From NCBI GenBank assembly GCA_021792755.1, contig JAJYUA010000016.1, forward strand, positions 1 through 64,000: a stretch of DNA of 64,000 bases, read 5' to 3'. Below the pieces are notes generated by a model. It saw only the letters and a list, made by a program, of their open reading frames with translations, did no database searches and was not told the DNA's origin. Position 1 is the stretch's first letter, and every line of letters begins with the position of its first letter. The position numbers were made by a program, and so were the translations under genes. Positions 37,116 through 46,443 of this stretch are shown here, piece by piece. The DNA is from Pseudomonadota bacterium (lineage in GTDB: Bacteria; Pseudomonadota; Gammaproteobacteria; Steroidobacterales; Steroidobacteraceae).

Positions 37116-39041
37116 ATGAAGCGCTTTCTGACTCTCTCCTGCCTGGGGCTCGCGGCCTTCGGGCTCTGTGGGGCGTACGCCGGGATCATTCCCGAGCCGA
37201 ACGCCGCTGCGCTGCCCTACGCCACCCAAAGCAACCCCGAGACACTGGTGGTCGACGCCAGCACCGCCGGGCGGGGGTTTGCGACCTCGACGATGCACAT
37301 ACCGGTGAGGCCGGGCCCGTTCACGTTCGTGTATCCGGAGTGGATCCCGGGCTATCACTCGCCGTCCGGTCCGCTTGCCGATATCTCGCAGCTGAAGGTC
37401 AGCGCAAACGGCACGCCGCTCGCCTGGCGTCGCGACAAGGTGGACATGTACGCCTTCCACGTGGACGTGCCTCATGGCGTCGATTCGATCAAGGTGCAGT
37501 TCACCGTCCTGTTGAACGGGGGGCAAAGCGTCGGCGGGAACGTCATGTCGACACCCAACGTCGCGGTGATCAGCTGGACCCGGATGTTCTTCTATCAGAA
37601 CGATATCAACTATCACCATTACTACATCAAGCCGAGCATCATCCTGCCGAAGGGCTGGGGCTATGGCACGGCGCTTACGACGGTGAGCCGCGTGGGCCAG
37701 CGCGTGAACTTCGCCGAGGAGCCGCTCACCTATGTGGGTGACTCGCCGCTCGACATGGGACGTTACTATAAGAAGGTGCTGCTGTGGCATCAGGGCAATG
37801 CCCATCAGTGGCTCGACATGTTCGCCGATGCGCCGCAGGATCTCGATGTGCCGGCCAAGATCCTCGATGCGTACAAGAACATGACGCCCGAGGCGCTGGC
37901 GCTGTACGGCTCGCGTCACTGGTATAACTATCACGCGCTGCTCACGCTGTCGAACAAGATCGGGTTCGAGGGCATCGAGCACCACCAGTCGAGCGACAAC
38001 CGCGCGCCGGCCACCTTCATGACGAATCCGAAGTGGCAGCTCGTCGCCGGCGACCTGATCACCCATGAGTTCTCGCACTCCTGGAACGGCAAGTACCGCC
38101 GGCCGTGGGATCTCACCACGGACAACTACCAGATCCCGCAGCGCACCGACCTGCTGTGGGTGTACGAGGGCATGAACCAGTATCTGGGCGACCTGCTCTC
38201 GTTCCGTTGCGGCATCCGCAAGCCGAGCGAGTACCCGCAGTACCTGGCGGTGCTCTACAGCCAGATGGCGCACGAGCCGGGCCGTGATACCACTCCGTTG
38301 ATCGACCTCACCACCGGGGCGCCGTATTACTACATGACGGCGAACGGGCAATACCCCTCGATCCGCCGCACGGCCGGGGATTTCTACACCGAGGGGGAGC
38401 TGCTGTGGCTCGATGTCGACACCATCATCCGCGCCAAGACGCACGACAGGAAGTCGCTCGATACCTTCCTGCACCTGTACTCGGAGCCGAAGCTCACCGG
38501 GCCGATCACCAAGACGTACACCCGCGCGGAAATCGAGCATCTGCTGAACGAGGTGGTGCCGTACAACTGGCATGCGTTCTTCCAGCGCCACGTGTACGAG
38601 GTCGCCAAGCTCCCGCCGACCGGCGAAATCAAGCGCGCCGGCTGGCGCCTGGTGTACAACTCCAAGCCCAATCCGTTCGTCGTTGCGGATGAGCAGATGT
38701 TCCACGTGAACTCCCAATGGCTGACCTATGGCTTTGACATCGGTCGGGGCGGGAAGCTGACCGACGTGCGCGAGTGGTCGCCTGCGTGGAAGGCGGCGAT
38801 GGCGCCGGGGATGAAGATCGAGTCGGTGGACGGCCAGCGCTACACGCCGGCCGCGCTGAAGTACGTGATGGTGCAGGCCGAGCACACCCGCCAGCCCACC
38901 ACCTTCATCGTCTCGAAGGACGGCTGGTTCCACACGATCGAGGTGAGCTACTTCGGCGGTCCGCGTTATCCGCACTTGGTGCGCATCCCCGGCACCGTGA
39001 ACCTGCTCGCGAAGATCATGGCGCCGCACGCCAAGCACTAG
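37116..39041 (+). CDS. Secreted M61-family metallopeptidase
   Basis: A 641-residue exported zinc peptidase of the M61 (glycyl aminopeptidase) family. Signal peptide at residues 1-22 (MKRFLTLSCLGLAAFGLCGA). The N-terminal beta domain (HIPVRPGPFTFVYPEWIPGYH) is typical. The catalytic HEFSH motif is at 317-321 with candidate third ligand Glu351 (LLWVYEGMNQYLG). A PDZ-like C-terminal domain ends the protein (KIESVDGQRYTPAALKYVM). The ATG at 37116 has GGAGG 8 bases upstream; the in-frame ATG at 37101 is less well placed. It may digest peptides exported to the periplasm or medium. Confidence 0.9.
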   Translation: MKRFLTLSCLGLAAFGLCGAYAGIIPEPNAAALPYATQSNPETLVVDASTAGRGFATSTMHIPVRPGPFTFVYPEWIPGYHSPSGPLADISQLKVSANGTPLAWRRDKVDMYAFHVDVPHGVDSIKVQFTVLLNGGQSVGGNVMSTPNVAVISWTRMFFYQNDINYHHYYIKPSIILPKGWGYGTALTTVSRVGQRVNFAEEPLTYVGDSPLDMGRYYKKVLLWHQGNAHQWLDMFADAPQDLDVPAKILDAYKNMTPEALALYGSRHWYNYHALLTLSNKIGFEGIEHHQSSDNRAPATFMTNPKWQLVAGDLITHEFSHSWNGKYRRPWDLTTDNYQIPQRTDLLWVYEGMNQYLGDLLSFRCGIRKPSEYPQYLAVLYSQMAHEPGRDTTPLIDLTTGAPYYYMTANGQYPSIRRTAGDFYTEGELLWLDVDTIIRAKTHDRKSLDTFLHLYSEPKLTGPITKTYTRAEIEHLLNEVVPYNWHAFFQRHVYEVAKLPPTGEIKRAGWRLVYNSKPNPFVVADEQMFHVNSQWLTYGFDIGRGGKLTDVREWSPAWKAAMAPGMKIESVDGQRYTPAALKYVMVQAEHTRQPTTFIVSKDGWFHTIEVSYFGGPRYPHLVRIPGTVNLLAKIMAPHAKH

Positions 39042-39065
39042 CCTCATCGCCCGAGAGGCTTCCGG

Positions 39066-39092
39066 GCCCCGGCGCAGGTTGCGCGCCGGGGC
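39066..39092. terminator. Bidirectional terminator-like hairpin
   Basis: GCCCCGGCGC (39066-39075) pairs perfectly with GCGCCGGGGC (39083-39092) around a 7-nt loop, between the convergent M61 peptidase and NADH dehydrogenase genes. No T-run follows on either side, so termination efficiency is uncertain. Confidence 0.6.
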
Positions 39093-39099
39093 TGCTCTG

Positions 39100-40404
39100 T
39101 CAGCGTCCGGCCCGGCGCTGCAGCTCCTGCAGCTGCTCCTTCGCCGGGCCGGGGGGAGCGCGCTGCGAGGGGAAGATGATGCGCGCCCCGCGCCGGTAGC
39201 TCCAATAGGCCTCCGCCCAGTCGATGAGAACGACGAGGCGGTTGCGGAATCCGATCAGGAAATACACGTGGGCCGTGAGCCAGACCCACCAGGCAAGCAG
39301 ACCCGAGAGACGAAGGCGGCCGAAATCCGCCACCGCCGCCATCCGTCCGATGGTGGCGAGCGAGCCGTCGTGCCGGTAGCGAAACGGCCCGATCGGGCGG
39401 CTCGCCAGCGTCGCGCGGATCGCCCGGGCGCAGTAGCGTCCCATCTGCTTCGCGGCCGGTGCGATCGCGGGAATCGTGCCGCTTTCCTCCGGCAGGCAGG
39501 CCAGGTCGCCGGCGACGAACACCTCGGGGTGGCCGAAAACCGAAAGTCCGGCGCTGACGCGTACCCGGCCGGCCTGATCCGTGCCCACACCGAGCGTCTT
39601 GCCGACCGGTGAGGCGGCAACGCCGGCGGCCCACAGCACCGTCCGCGCCGCGATCGAGTCCTGGCCGATGCGCGCGCCGCGATCATCGAGATGGGTAACG
39701 GGCAGGCCCGTGCGCACGATGACCCCGAGCCGCTCGAGCTGTTGCCGTGCTTTGATCGAGAGCGAATCCGGGAATGCCGGCAGGACCCGGGGGCCCGCTT
39801 CGACCAGCAGGACTTTCGCCGTGGCCGGATCGATACGGCGGAACTCGCGTTTCAGCGTGTGGCGGGCGATCTCGGCAAGCGTGCCGGCGAGCTCGACGCC
39901 CGTGGCGCCGGCGCCGACGATCAGGAAGGTGAGCCATGCCTCCCGCTCCCCGGCGTCCTCGGCGGCTTCGGCGCGCTCGAAGGCGGTGAGGATGCGCGCC
40001 CGGATGGCGAGCGCATCCTCGAGCGTCTTCAGTCCCGGCGCGTCTTGAGCCCACTCATCGTGACCGAAGTAGGCATGAGTGCTCCCGGTGGCCACGATCA
40101 GGTAATCGTAGCGATGCGAAACCCCGTCGATGTCGACCTGCCGCGCCTGCAAGTCGACCGAGCGGGCCTCGCCGAGCAGGACCGTGACGTTCGGCTGGTC
40201 GCGCAGGATGTGCCTCAGGGGCGCCGCAATCGACGGCGATGCCAGTCCGGCGGTGGCGACCTGATAGAGCAGCGGCTGAAAGGTATGGTGGTTGTAGCGG
40301 TCGATGAGCACGACGTCTGCCTCGACGCCGTGCAGGCCGCGAACCGCCGACAGGCCGGCAAAGCCGCCGCCGATGACGAGAACCTTCGGTCGCGAGGAGG
40401 TCAT
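39100..40404 (-). CDS. ndh: Type II NADH:quinone oxidoreductase (NDH-2)
   Basis: A 434-residue single-subunit, non-proton-pumping NADH dehydrogenase feeding electrons to quinone. The FAD fold KVLVIGGGFAGLSAVRGL opens the protein. Family motifs include NHHTFQPLLYQVATAGL, the second Rossmann fold FLIVGAGATGVELAGTLAEI, and VFVAGDLACLPEESG followed by the quinone-site region IAPAAKQMGRY (family consensus A-x-Q-M). The C-terminal WWVWLTAHVYFLIGFRNR segment attaches it to the membrane. The start MTSSRPKVLVIGG at 40404 is preferred to a longer reading. Confidence 0.95.
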   Translation of the reverse strand: MTSSRPKVLVIGGGFAGLSAVRGLHGVEADVVLIDRYNHHTFQPLLYQVATAGLASPSIAAPLRHILRDQPNVTVLLGEARSVDLQARQVDIDGVSHRYDYLIVATGSTHAYFGHDEWAQDAPGLKTLEDALAIRARILTAFERAEAAEDAGEREAWLTFLIVGAGATGVELAGTLAEIARHTLKREFRRIDPATAKVLLVEAGPRVLPAFPDSLSIKARQQLERLGVIVRTGLPVTHLDDRGARIGQDSIAARTVLWAAGVAASPVGKTLGVGTDQAGRVRVSAGLSVFGHPEVFVAGDLACLPEESGTIPAIAPAAKQMGRYCARAIRATLASRPIGPFRYRHDGSLATIGRMAAVADFGRLRLSGLLAWWVWLTAHVYFLIGFRNRLVVLIDWAEAYWSYRRGARIIFPSQRAPPGPAKEQLQELQRRAGR

Positions 40405-40563
40405 GTGTCGATGTCCGCACGCCCGTACCGCTTGGGCGGCCACAATGGGCAGCCCGTGGCCGGTTTGTCAATCAGATGTGGCGGAGCCTCGCGAGCGGGC
40501 TTGGAAGTGTCTCACGCCGGCAGCAGCGGCGGGACGCCCCCCCCCGGGGAGACGGCTGATCGA

Positions 40564-40929
40564 TCAGGGAGGCTCCGCGACCGGCGGGGGATCGGCGGCG
40601 TCCGGGTTCACCACCCCGAAGTGCGCGGGCGTGTAGGCGTAGAACAGGCGCACCTTCTCACGGCGCAGCAGGTCGAGCAGCTTGTTCGCCTCCTCCTCGG
40701 TCACGAGGAATTCCACCTCGACGGTGAGCGTGCCGGCGAGCTCGAAAAAGCGCGCCTCGTGCAACATATGATGGCGACCGAAGCCGGCCATGGCCTTGAA
40801 GGCCGAGCCGCCACGGATGCCGAGGCCGTTGCCCTGTTCGAGCAGCCACTCCCACACGAGCTTGCCGTGATGGCGCTGGCTCTCGTGTACGTAGAAGCGG
40901 AAGAATGAGCCCTGCATGAGCGATTCCAT
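40564..40929 (-). CDS. DUF190 (PII-like) protein
   Basis: A 121-residue DUF190 protein, a PII-like trimeric fold sometimes tied to ion channels or transport. The motifs GSFFRFYVHESQRHHGKLVW, LGIRGGSAFKAMAGFG and LTVEVEFLVTEEEANKLLDL are typical. The family usually starts close to MQGxx, so the ATG at 40917 (117 residues) is an equal candidate for the start. Upstream sequence has only a weak Shine-Dalgarno for either. It is on the same strand as ndh, separated by 159 bp without recognisable genes, and divergent from yajR. Confidence 0.85.
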   Translation of the reverse strand: MESLMQGSFFRFYVHESQRHHGKLVWEWLLEQGNGLGIRGGSAFKAMAGFGRHHMLHEARFFELAGTLTVEVEFLVTEEEANKLLDLLRREKVRLFYAYTPAHFGVVNPDAADPPPVAEPP

Positions 40930-41150
40930 TGCCGGAGAGTTATAGCCTGCAGCCAGTGTATGCGGGCTGCGGCACACGTTCAATCGACATACCGCGCCGG
41001 AGCGGGCGCTGCGAGTCTGCCGCGTCAACGGCGGCCAGGCAGAGGGGGCGGCGATTGGCCCGCCGAGGCGGCACACGCGCCTGGTGCGCGCCGGCCGATC
41101 GAAGTAAGCTCGAAAAGCGCTTCTGCCGAGCCGAAGACCCTGAAATCCTG

Positions 41151-42512
41151 ATGGAAAAGAAAGAGCTGCGTGCCGCCGCCTCGCTTGCCTCCGTGTTCTC
41201 GGTGCGCTTGCTGGGCCTGTTCATGATCTACCCGGTGTTCGCCACTCTTGCGCGGCATCTACCCGGGGCGAGTCCCTACACCATCGGGCTTGCGCTCGGC
41301 ATCTACGGCTTGACGCAGGGCCTGTTGCAGATGCCCTTCGGACTGCTCTCGGACCGTCTTGGCCGCAAGAGGATGATCGTCTTCGGCCTCGTGCTGTTCG
41401 GCCTCGGCAGCGCCGTGGCGGCGAGCGTCCACACCATGGACGGGATGATCTGGGGCCGGGCCCTTCAGGGCTCGGGCGCCGTGGGCTCGGTGATCCTGGC
41501 GACGGTGGCGGATCTGACCTCCGAGGACAATCGTACCAAGGCCATGGCCCTGGTCGGCATGACGATCGGCCTGTCCTTCCTGGTGGCCCTTATCGCGGGG
41601 CCCGTGGTCGCAGGGTGGGTCGGCATGAGCGGCATCTTCTGGCTGATGGCGGGGTTGGCCGGGGTCGGCATCGCGGTCACGCTGCTGCTCGTGCCCACGC
41701 CGCCGCGCCTCGGCGTGCATCGCGATGCCGAAGCGGTGCCGGCAATGATCGGCTCGAGTCTGAGAAACCGGCAGCTGCTGCGGCTCGACTTCGGCATTTT
41801 CGCCCTGCACGCCATGCTCACCGCGAGCTTTCTGGTGGTGCCGGTGCTGTTCGCTGCCACGCTCGGCATGAAGGCCCGTACCGACTGGGTGGTGTACCTG
41901 CCGGTGCTGCTGATCTCCGTGGCCGTCATGGTGCCGGCGATCATCGTGGCGGAGCGCTTGCGGCGCATGAAGACTGTGCTCGTGGCCGCGGTGGCGGCGC
42001 TCGCGGCGAGTCAGTTCATGCTGGCCGCCGGCGGCGGGGACAAGTGGGTGCTCCTTTCGGCGGTGACGCTGTTTTTCTCGGCGTTCAACGTGATGGAGGC
42101 GAGCCTGCCGTCGCTCGTCACCCAGATCGCCCCGGCGACCTGCAAGGGCACGGCCACGGGCGTGTATTCGAGCTCGCAGTTCCTCGGCATCTTCGTCGGC
42201 GGCGTGGTGGGCGGCTGGGTGCACCAGCGCCTCGGCGCCGCCGCCGTCTTCGAGGCCGCCGGCGCGCTCGCGCTGCTGTGGCTGCTGGTCGCGGCCACCA
42301 TGCGCCGCCCGAGCTATCTCACCACGCGGCTCGTGCGAATCGGCTCGGGCGCGGATGCCGGCCGGCTTTCCGCGCGGCTGTTGCAGGTTCCCGGCGTGGC
42401 CGAGGCCGTCGTGGTTCCGGAGGAGGGTGTCGCCTATCTCAAAGTGGACTCGAAGCGCTTCGACAAGCAGCAGGCCGAGACGGTCGCCGGCGGCGCCGCC
42501 GTGCCGGTGTGA
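41151..42512 (+). CDS. yajR: YajR-like MFS transporter
   Basis: A 453-residue major facilitator with twelve transmembrane helices, starting MEKKELRAAASLASVFSVRL. Motif A is visible in the loop 2-3 segment GLLSDRLGRKRMIVFGLVLF. After the last helix the protein continues with a soluble domain from about 385 (RLSARLLQVPGVAEAVVVPE), the ferredoxin-like YAM domain that characterises E. coli YajR (454 residues). The length match and YAM domain make the assignment firm; substrate remains unknown for the family. A longer in-frame reading from 40929 is rejected because it is arginine/alanine-rich and overlaps the divergent promoter region. Confidence 0.9.
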   Translation: MEKKELRAAASLASVFSVRLLGLFMIYPVFATLARHLPGASPYTIGLALGIYGLTQGLLQMPFGLLSDRLGRKRMIVFGLVLFGLGSAVAASVHTMDGMIWGRALQGSGAVGSVILATVADLTSEDNRTKAMALVGMTIGLSFLVALIAGPVVAGWVGMSGIFWLMAGLAGVGIAVTLLLVPTPPRLGVHRDAEAVPAMIGSSLRNRQLLRLDFGIFALHAMLTASFLVVPVLFAATLGMKARTDWVVYLPVLLISVAVMVPAIIVAERLRRMKTVLVAAVAALAASQFMLAAGGGDKWVLLSAVTLFFSAFNVMEASLPSLVTQIAPATCKGTATGVYSSSQFLGIFVGGVVGGWVHQRLGAAAVFEAAGALALLWLLVAATMRRPSYLTTRLVRIGSGADAGRLSARLLQVPGVAEAVVVPEEGVAYLKVDSKRFDKQQAETVAGGAAVPV

Positions 42513-42633
42513 GACGCAGCCAAGTCGGGTGGATCCGCTTGCGCGCTTCGGCGCATGACCGATTGCAGAGCACCGTCGGGGAGCGGTAGGCTTCAGGCGG
42601 ACCGCCCGCCCGGCGGACGGTGAAAGAGGGGCG

Positions 42634-43209
42634 ATGAGATATCGTGTCTGGTGCGCCATTGCGATCCTGGCGCTGGCGCGGGCCGGTGCCGCCCGGGCGG
42701 GCGAGTGCGATGGGGTATCCTTCCCCGATCACATCACCGTGCAGGGGCAGGACCTTACGCTGAACGGCTTGGGGCTGCGCAAGGCCACCTGGTTCGGGAT
42801 CAAGGTGTACGTTGGGGCGCTTTATCTGAAGCATCCCTCGAGGAATGCCGCGGCCATCCTGAACACCGAGGAGCCGAGCGAGATCGTGCTGCAGTTCGTC
42901 CGCAGCGTCAGCGCCGGGGAGCTGCGAGGCGCCTGGCGCGACGGTTTTGCCCACAGCGCCCCGGGGGAGCTCGCACGGCTGCGCAGCCGTATCGAGCAGG
43001 TCAACGGCTGGATGAAGGGCGTGAAGTCCGGCGAGCGCATGGTCTTCGTGCGCATCCCGGGACAGGGGATCCGATACTTTCTCGACGGAACGCTCGAGGG
43101 CACGATCAAGGGTGAGGACTTCGCGAAAGCCTTCCTGGGGATCTGGCTGGGTCCGAACCCCCCGGGCCGGCGGCTGAAGGCCGGCTTGCTCGGGGGCAAA
43201 TGCGAGTAG
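42634..43209 (+). CDS. Secreted chalcone isomerase-like protein
   Basis: A 191-residue exported protein: signal peptide WCAIAILALARAGAARAGE, then the chalcone isomerase-like fold (LNGLGLRKATWFGIKVYVGALYL, IVLQFVRSVSAGELRGAW, GIRYFLDGTLEGTI, FLGIWLGPNP). Bacterial members of this fold (Chalcone_3) are periplasmic and their role is unresolved; flavonoid isomerase activity is not implied. The ATG at 42634 has AGAGGGG just upstream. It is on the same strand as yajR, 121 bp away, so co-transcription is possible. Confidence 0.85.
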   Translation: MRYRVWCAIAILALARAGAARAGECDGVSFPDHITVQGQDLTLNGLGLRKATWFGIKVYVGALYLKHPSRNAAAILNTEEPSEIVLQFVRSVSAGELRGAWRDGFAHSAPGELARLRSRIEQVNGWMKGVKSGERMVFVRIPGQGIRYFLDGTLEGTIKGEDFAKAFLGIWLGPNPPGRRLKAGLLGGKCE

Positions 43210-43314
43210 CACGGAACGTGGCCGCAGAGGCGGATTTTTCCGGCACGCCGCGAAAATTCGCTCCAGGGCGCCTTGCGGCCGTGACAGCGCCGTGCGGTTT
43301 GGCAATGATGCGCG

Positions 43315-43668
43315 CTAGCCCCGGTACTCGCAGCCGCTGGTGCAGGTTTCCCGGATCATGATGCGGCTGAGTGCCGGCAGCCGCGGCTTGAGCCGCTCCC
43401 AGACCCACCGGGCCAAGTGCTCGCTGGTCGGGTTCTCGAGCCCCGGCACCTCGTTGAGGTAGCGGTGGTCGAGTGCCTCGTGCAGGGGGGCGAAGGCGAC
43501 CTTCAGCGCCGAGAAGTCGCACACCCAGCCGAGGACCGGGTCGACCGGACCGGCGACGTGAACGCCGATGCGAAACGAGTGTCCGTGCAGGCGGGCGCAC
43601 TTGTGGTCGGGCGGAACATTTGGCAGGCGGTGGGCGGCCTCGATGCGGAATTCCTTGAAGATCTCCAT
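43315..43668 (-). CDS. queD: 6-carboxytetrahydropterin synthase (QueD)
   Basis: QueD converts dihydroneopterin triphosphate to 6-carboxytetrahydropterin in queuosine/7-deazaguanine synthesis. The 117-residue product has the zinc histidines (His13 in EAAHRL, His28 and His30 in LHGHSFRI) and catalytic Cys24 ([10 protein letters not shown]). Later segments DHRYLN and [15 protein letters not shown] are also family features. The ATG at 43668 is preferred; a GTG at 43677 would add three residues. No other queuosine genes are in the window. Confidence 0.93.
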   Translation of the reverse strand: MEIFKEFRIEAAHRLPNVPPDHKCARLHGHSFRIGVHVAGPVDPVLGWVCDFSALKVAFAPLHEALDHRYLNEVPGLENPTSEHLARWVWERLKPRLPALSRIMIRETCTSGCEYRG

Positions 43669-43904
43669 GCCCGACACTGTACCGGATCACCGGGCGGCGA
43701 ACGAGGTGGGCCCGGGGAAGGATTTGGCCCCAGGGGGTGTCGCGCTTGCCGTAGCCTATTGGCGAGCGCAGGGCGGACCTCACGTCGCGCCCCGCGCCGG
43801 CGGCGAGCAAAAGGCGCGGCGTGTGCACGGCGTTCGCCCTACTCGGCGGCGGGCACTCTGCCGTGCCCAGGGACGTGCTTCAGGGGCGTGCCAAGACGAA
43901 GTTC

Positions 43905-45134
43905 ATGACTAGGACCACCCGCTTGCGGCCACTGCTGCTGATCGCCACGGTCTTCTGGATCTACGTGGCGCTCTCCGACGTGCTGTACGCGAACCGGATG
44001 CAGGCCAGCCTCACCGCCATGCATGTGGGGCATCTGTTCGCCCCGTGGCGGGCGCGACTGCTGCAGCACCTGTTTCTCTATCCGGCGCTGCTCGCGTGCC
44101 TGTGGGCCTCGCTCAGCCTCGGCTGGCAGCCGATTCTTCGCCGCCTGCCCCTTCAGATCCTGCTCGGAGCGGGCTTTGCGGCGCTCGGGGAGCCGAGCCT
44201 GTGGCTCGGACTTTCTGCGCTGATCGGCTTCCATCAGGCCACGTACGCGTTTTTGAGCGGACTTCGCCCCGGTACGCCGCTTTCCATCGTCCCGGCGCTG
44301 CAGATCTGGGTGGCAAGCTCCACGAGCTTCCTGCTCACCTACGGCTTTGGATTGGCGCTGGTGACGGGGTTCGAGGTCTACCGCCGGCTGCGCGATACAC
44401 AGATTCGCTCCGCAGCCCTCGAGCGCGCGCTCTCGGCGGCGCACCTGGCGGCGCTGCGGATGCAGCTTTCGCCGCACTCGCTGTTCAACCTGCTCAATAC
44501 CATCCATGGCCAGATCGACTGGGACCCGTCCGCTGCGCGCAGCATGATCGTGCAGCTGGCGGACCTGCTTCGCCGCCTGCTGCACGCCGGGGAGCGAGAG
44601 TTCTCACGCCTGTCCGAAGAGCTGCAGTTTGCGCGGCTGTATCTGACGCTGCAGCAGCGGCGTTTCTCCGACCGGCTGACGGTGCTCGTGCCGGAGCCCG
44701 AGGGGCTGCCCGCGGCCTGGGTGCCGAGCCTCATCCTGCAGCCGCTCATCGAGAACGCGGTGGTGCACGGCCTTGCCAGCCACCCGGGCGAGGTCGAGAT
44801 CCGTGTGGAGGCGGGTGCTTCGCAGGAATGGCTGTGGCTGCGGGTCTGCAACACCATGACGGCCGGGCAGCCGGAGCGTGGCGAGGGCATCGGCCTGAAA
44901 AACGTGCGCGAGCGGCTCTCGATCCAGTTCGGCGAGCGGGCTTCTTTCGAGGCGGCACCCACCACCGACGGCAGGTGGCTCGCACAGATCCGCCTGCCCC
45001 TTCTCTGCGATGTCGTCGAGCCCGTGCGCCAGGAGGCCGGGCAGTTGCAGCGGGCGCAGCGTGCTGTGGAGCGGCCCGAGCCGGGCGGGCGGGCGGGAAG
45101 CCTCGCGATGCTGGAGAAGCTCCGTGCGGGCTGA
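43905..45134 (+). CDS. LytS/YehU-type sensor histidine kinase, orphan
   Basis: A 409-residue membrane kinase of the His_kinase (LytS/YehU/AlgZ) class. Hydrophobic segments at about 9-25, 50-75, 82-115 and 128-158 form the sensor. The catalytic core has LRMQLSPHSLFNLLNTIHGQ (phospho-acceptor His191; the family usually has PHFLFN) and the ATPase N-box LILQPLIENAVVHGLASHPG with GEGIGLKNVRERL. Such kinases normally sit beside a LytTR-type regulator; none is present, and the next gene is an MFS transporter overlapping by 11 bp. Its upstream divergent neighbour is queD. Confidence 0.88.
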   Translation: MTRTTRLRPLLLIATVFWIYVALSDVLYANRMQASLTAMHVGHLFAPWRARLLQHLFLYPALLACLWASLSLGWQPILRRLPLQILLGAGFAALGEPSLWLGLSALIGFHQATYAFLSGLRPGTPLSIVPALQIWVASSTSFLLTYGFGLALVTGFEVYRRLRDTQIRSAALERALSAAHLAALRMQLSPHSLFNLLNTIHGQIDWDPSAARSMIVQLADLLRRLLHAGEREFSRLSEELQFARLYLTLQQRRFSDRLTVLVPEPEGLPAAWVPSLILQPLIENAVVHGLASHPGEVEIRVEAGASQEWLWLRVCNTMTAGQPERGEGIGLKNVRERLSIQFGERASFEAAPTTDGRWLAQIRLPLLCDVVEPVRQEAGQLQRAQRAVERPEPGGRAGSLAMLEKLRAG

Positions 45135-46428
45135 GACGGACGCGCCGTGCGAGGCATCGCGGACCCTGCGGCGCACCTCGGTGCTCTCGCTGGGGGTGCT
45201 GACCGGCGTCAACCTGCTCAATTACCTTGACCGGTACGTGGTCTCGGCGCTCTTGCCGGCGTTGAAGCGCGCGCCCATGAGGCTCGATGACCTGCAGCTC
45301 GGTACGCTGATGAGCGGTTTTCTCATCGTGTACCTGCTGGCGGCGCCGATTTTCGGCCGTCTGGGCGATCGTGGCTCGCGCACCCGTCCGATCGCCATCG
45401 GGGTCTTCCTCTGGAGCTTGGCCACGGGGCTCTCGGGCCTGGCGCGCAACTACCTGCAGTTGCTCGGGGCCCGCGCCGCGGTGGGCATCGGCGAGGCGGC
45501 CTACGGCACCATCGCGCCTGCGCTGCTCGCCGATTACTTCGCGCCACGCACCCGTGGGCGGGCGTTCGCCGTGTTCAACATGGCGATCCCGGTGGGCGCG
45601 GCGCTCGGCTACATCGTCGGCGGCATCGTCCTGGCGCATTACGGCTGGCGTGCGGCGTTCTACGTGGCGGGAATCCCCGGGGCGCTGCTTGCAGTGTGGA
45701 TCTGGCGTCTGCCCGATCCGCCGCGCGGCTGCGCAGACACCGATGAGGTCTCGGTCGCCGCGGGCGCCGGCGCGGCACTGGCCGTGAAGCCGGGCTCTTG
45801 GACCGTTTATCCTCGGTTGCTGCGCCAGCGCCCCTACCTGCTCACCGTGCTGGGCTACGCGGCCTACACCTTCGCCCTCGGCGGCCTGGCGTTCTGGATG
45901 CCGACGTTCCTCGAGCAGGTGCGAGGCGTGCCGACCGTTCAGGCCACCGCTGGGTTCGGCGCGATCATCATCGTCACCGGGTTCGTCGGCACTTTCGCCG
46001 GAGGATGGCTGGGGGACTGGTGGCTGAAGCTCTCCCCCCAGGCCTACCTCTGGATGTCGGGTTGGGCCACGCTGCTCGCGGTGCCGGCGGCCTATCTGGC
46101 GCTCGCCTCGGGCAGGCCCGAGGTGTTCTACACCGCGCTCGTCGTGGCCGAGCTGCTGCTGTTCATGTCCACCGGTCCGATCAACACGGCGATCGTCAAC
46201 CTGGTCACCCCCGCGCAGAGAGCCTGCGCCGTGGCGCTCAGCATCTTCGTCATCCACGCACTGGGAGATGTCATTTCCCCGTCGATCATCGGCGGCGTAT
46301 CGGACGTGACCTCGCTTGGCGCGGCGGTCATGGTCGTGCCGTTCGCGGTCGCGGTTGGCGGGATGCTGTGGCTGCTCGCCGCGAGAGCCGATGCCAAAGC
46401 CCTCGCCGGGCGCGGCGCTGCGGCGTAG
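45124..46428 (+). CDS. Spinster-type MFS transporter
   Basis: A 434-residue major facilitator with the Spns-like opening LLNYLDRYVVSALLPALKRA, where the NYxDR motif is characteristic. Loop 2-3 motif A is FGRLGDRGSRTRPIAIGVFL, followed by GEAAYGTIAPALLADYF. Twelve helices are predicted. The GTG at 45124 lies inside the kinase gene (11-bp overlap) and has GGAGAAG upstream, implying translational coupling to the sensor kinase. Substrates of bacterial Spinster-like carriers are generally unknown. Confidence 0.86.
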   Translation: MRAETDAPCEASRTLRRTSVLSLGVLTGVNLLNYLDRYVVSALLPALKRAPMRLDDLQLGTLMSGFLIVYLLAAPIFGRLGDRGSRTRPIAIGVFLWSLATGLSGLARNYLQLLGARAAVGIGEAAYGTIAPALLADYFAPRTRGRAFAVFNMAIPVGAALGYIVGGIVLAHYGWRAAFYVAGIPGALLAVWIWRLPDPPRGCADTDEVSVAAGAGAALAVKPGSWTVYPRLLRQRPYLLTVLGYAAYTFALGGLAFWMPTFLEQVRGVPTVQATAGFGAIIIVTGFVGTFAGGWLGDWWLKLSPQAYLWMSGWATLLAVPAAYLALASGRPEVFYTALVVAELLLFMSTGPINTAIVNLVTPAQRACAVALSIFVIHALGDVISPSIIGGVSDVTSLGAAVMVVPFAVAVGGMLWLLAARADAKALAGRGAAA

Positions 46429-46443
46429 GAACGCGGATGAACT

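Noticed and set aside
42580-42625. GC-rich partial symmetry before the chalcone-isomerase-like gene as a terminator
   Set aside because: Pairing is short and ambiguous and no T-run follows.
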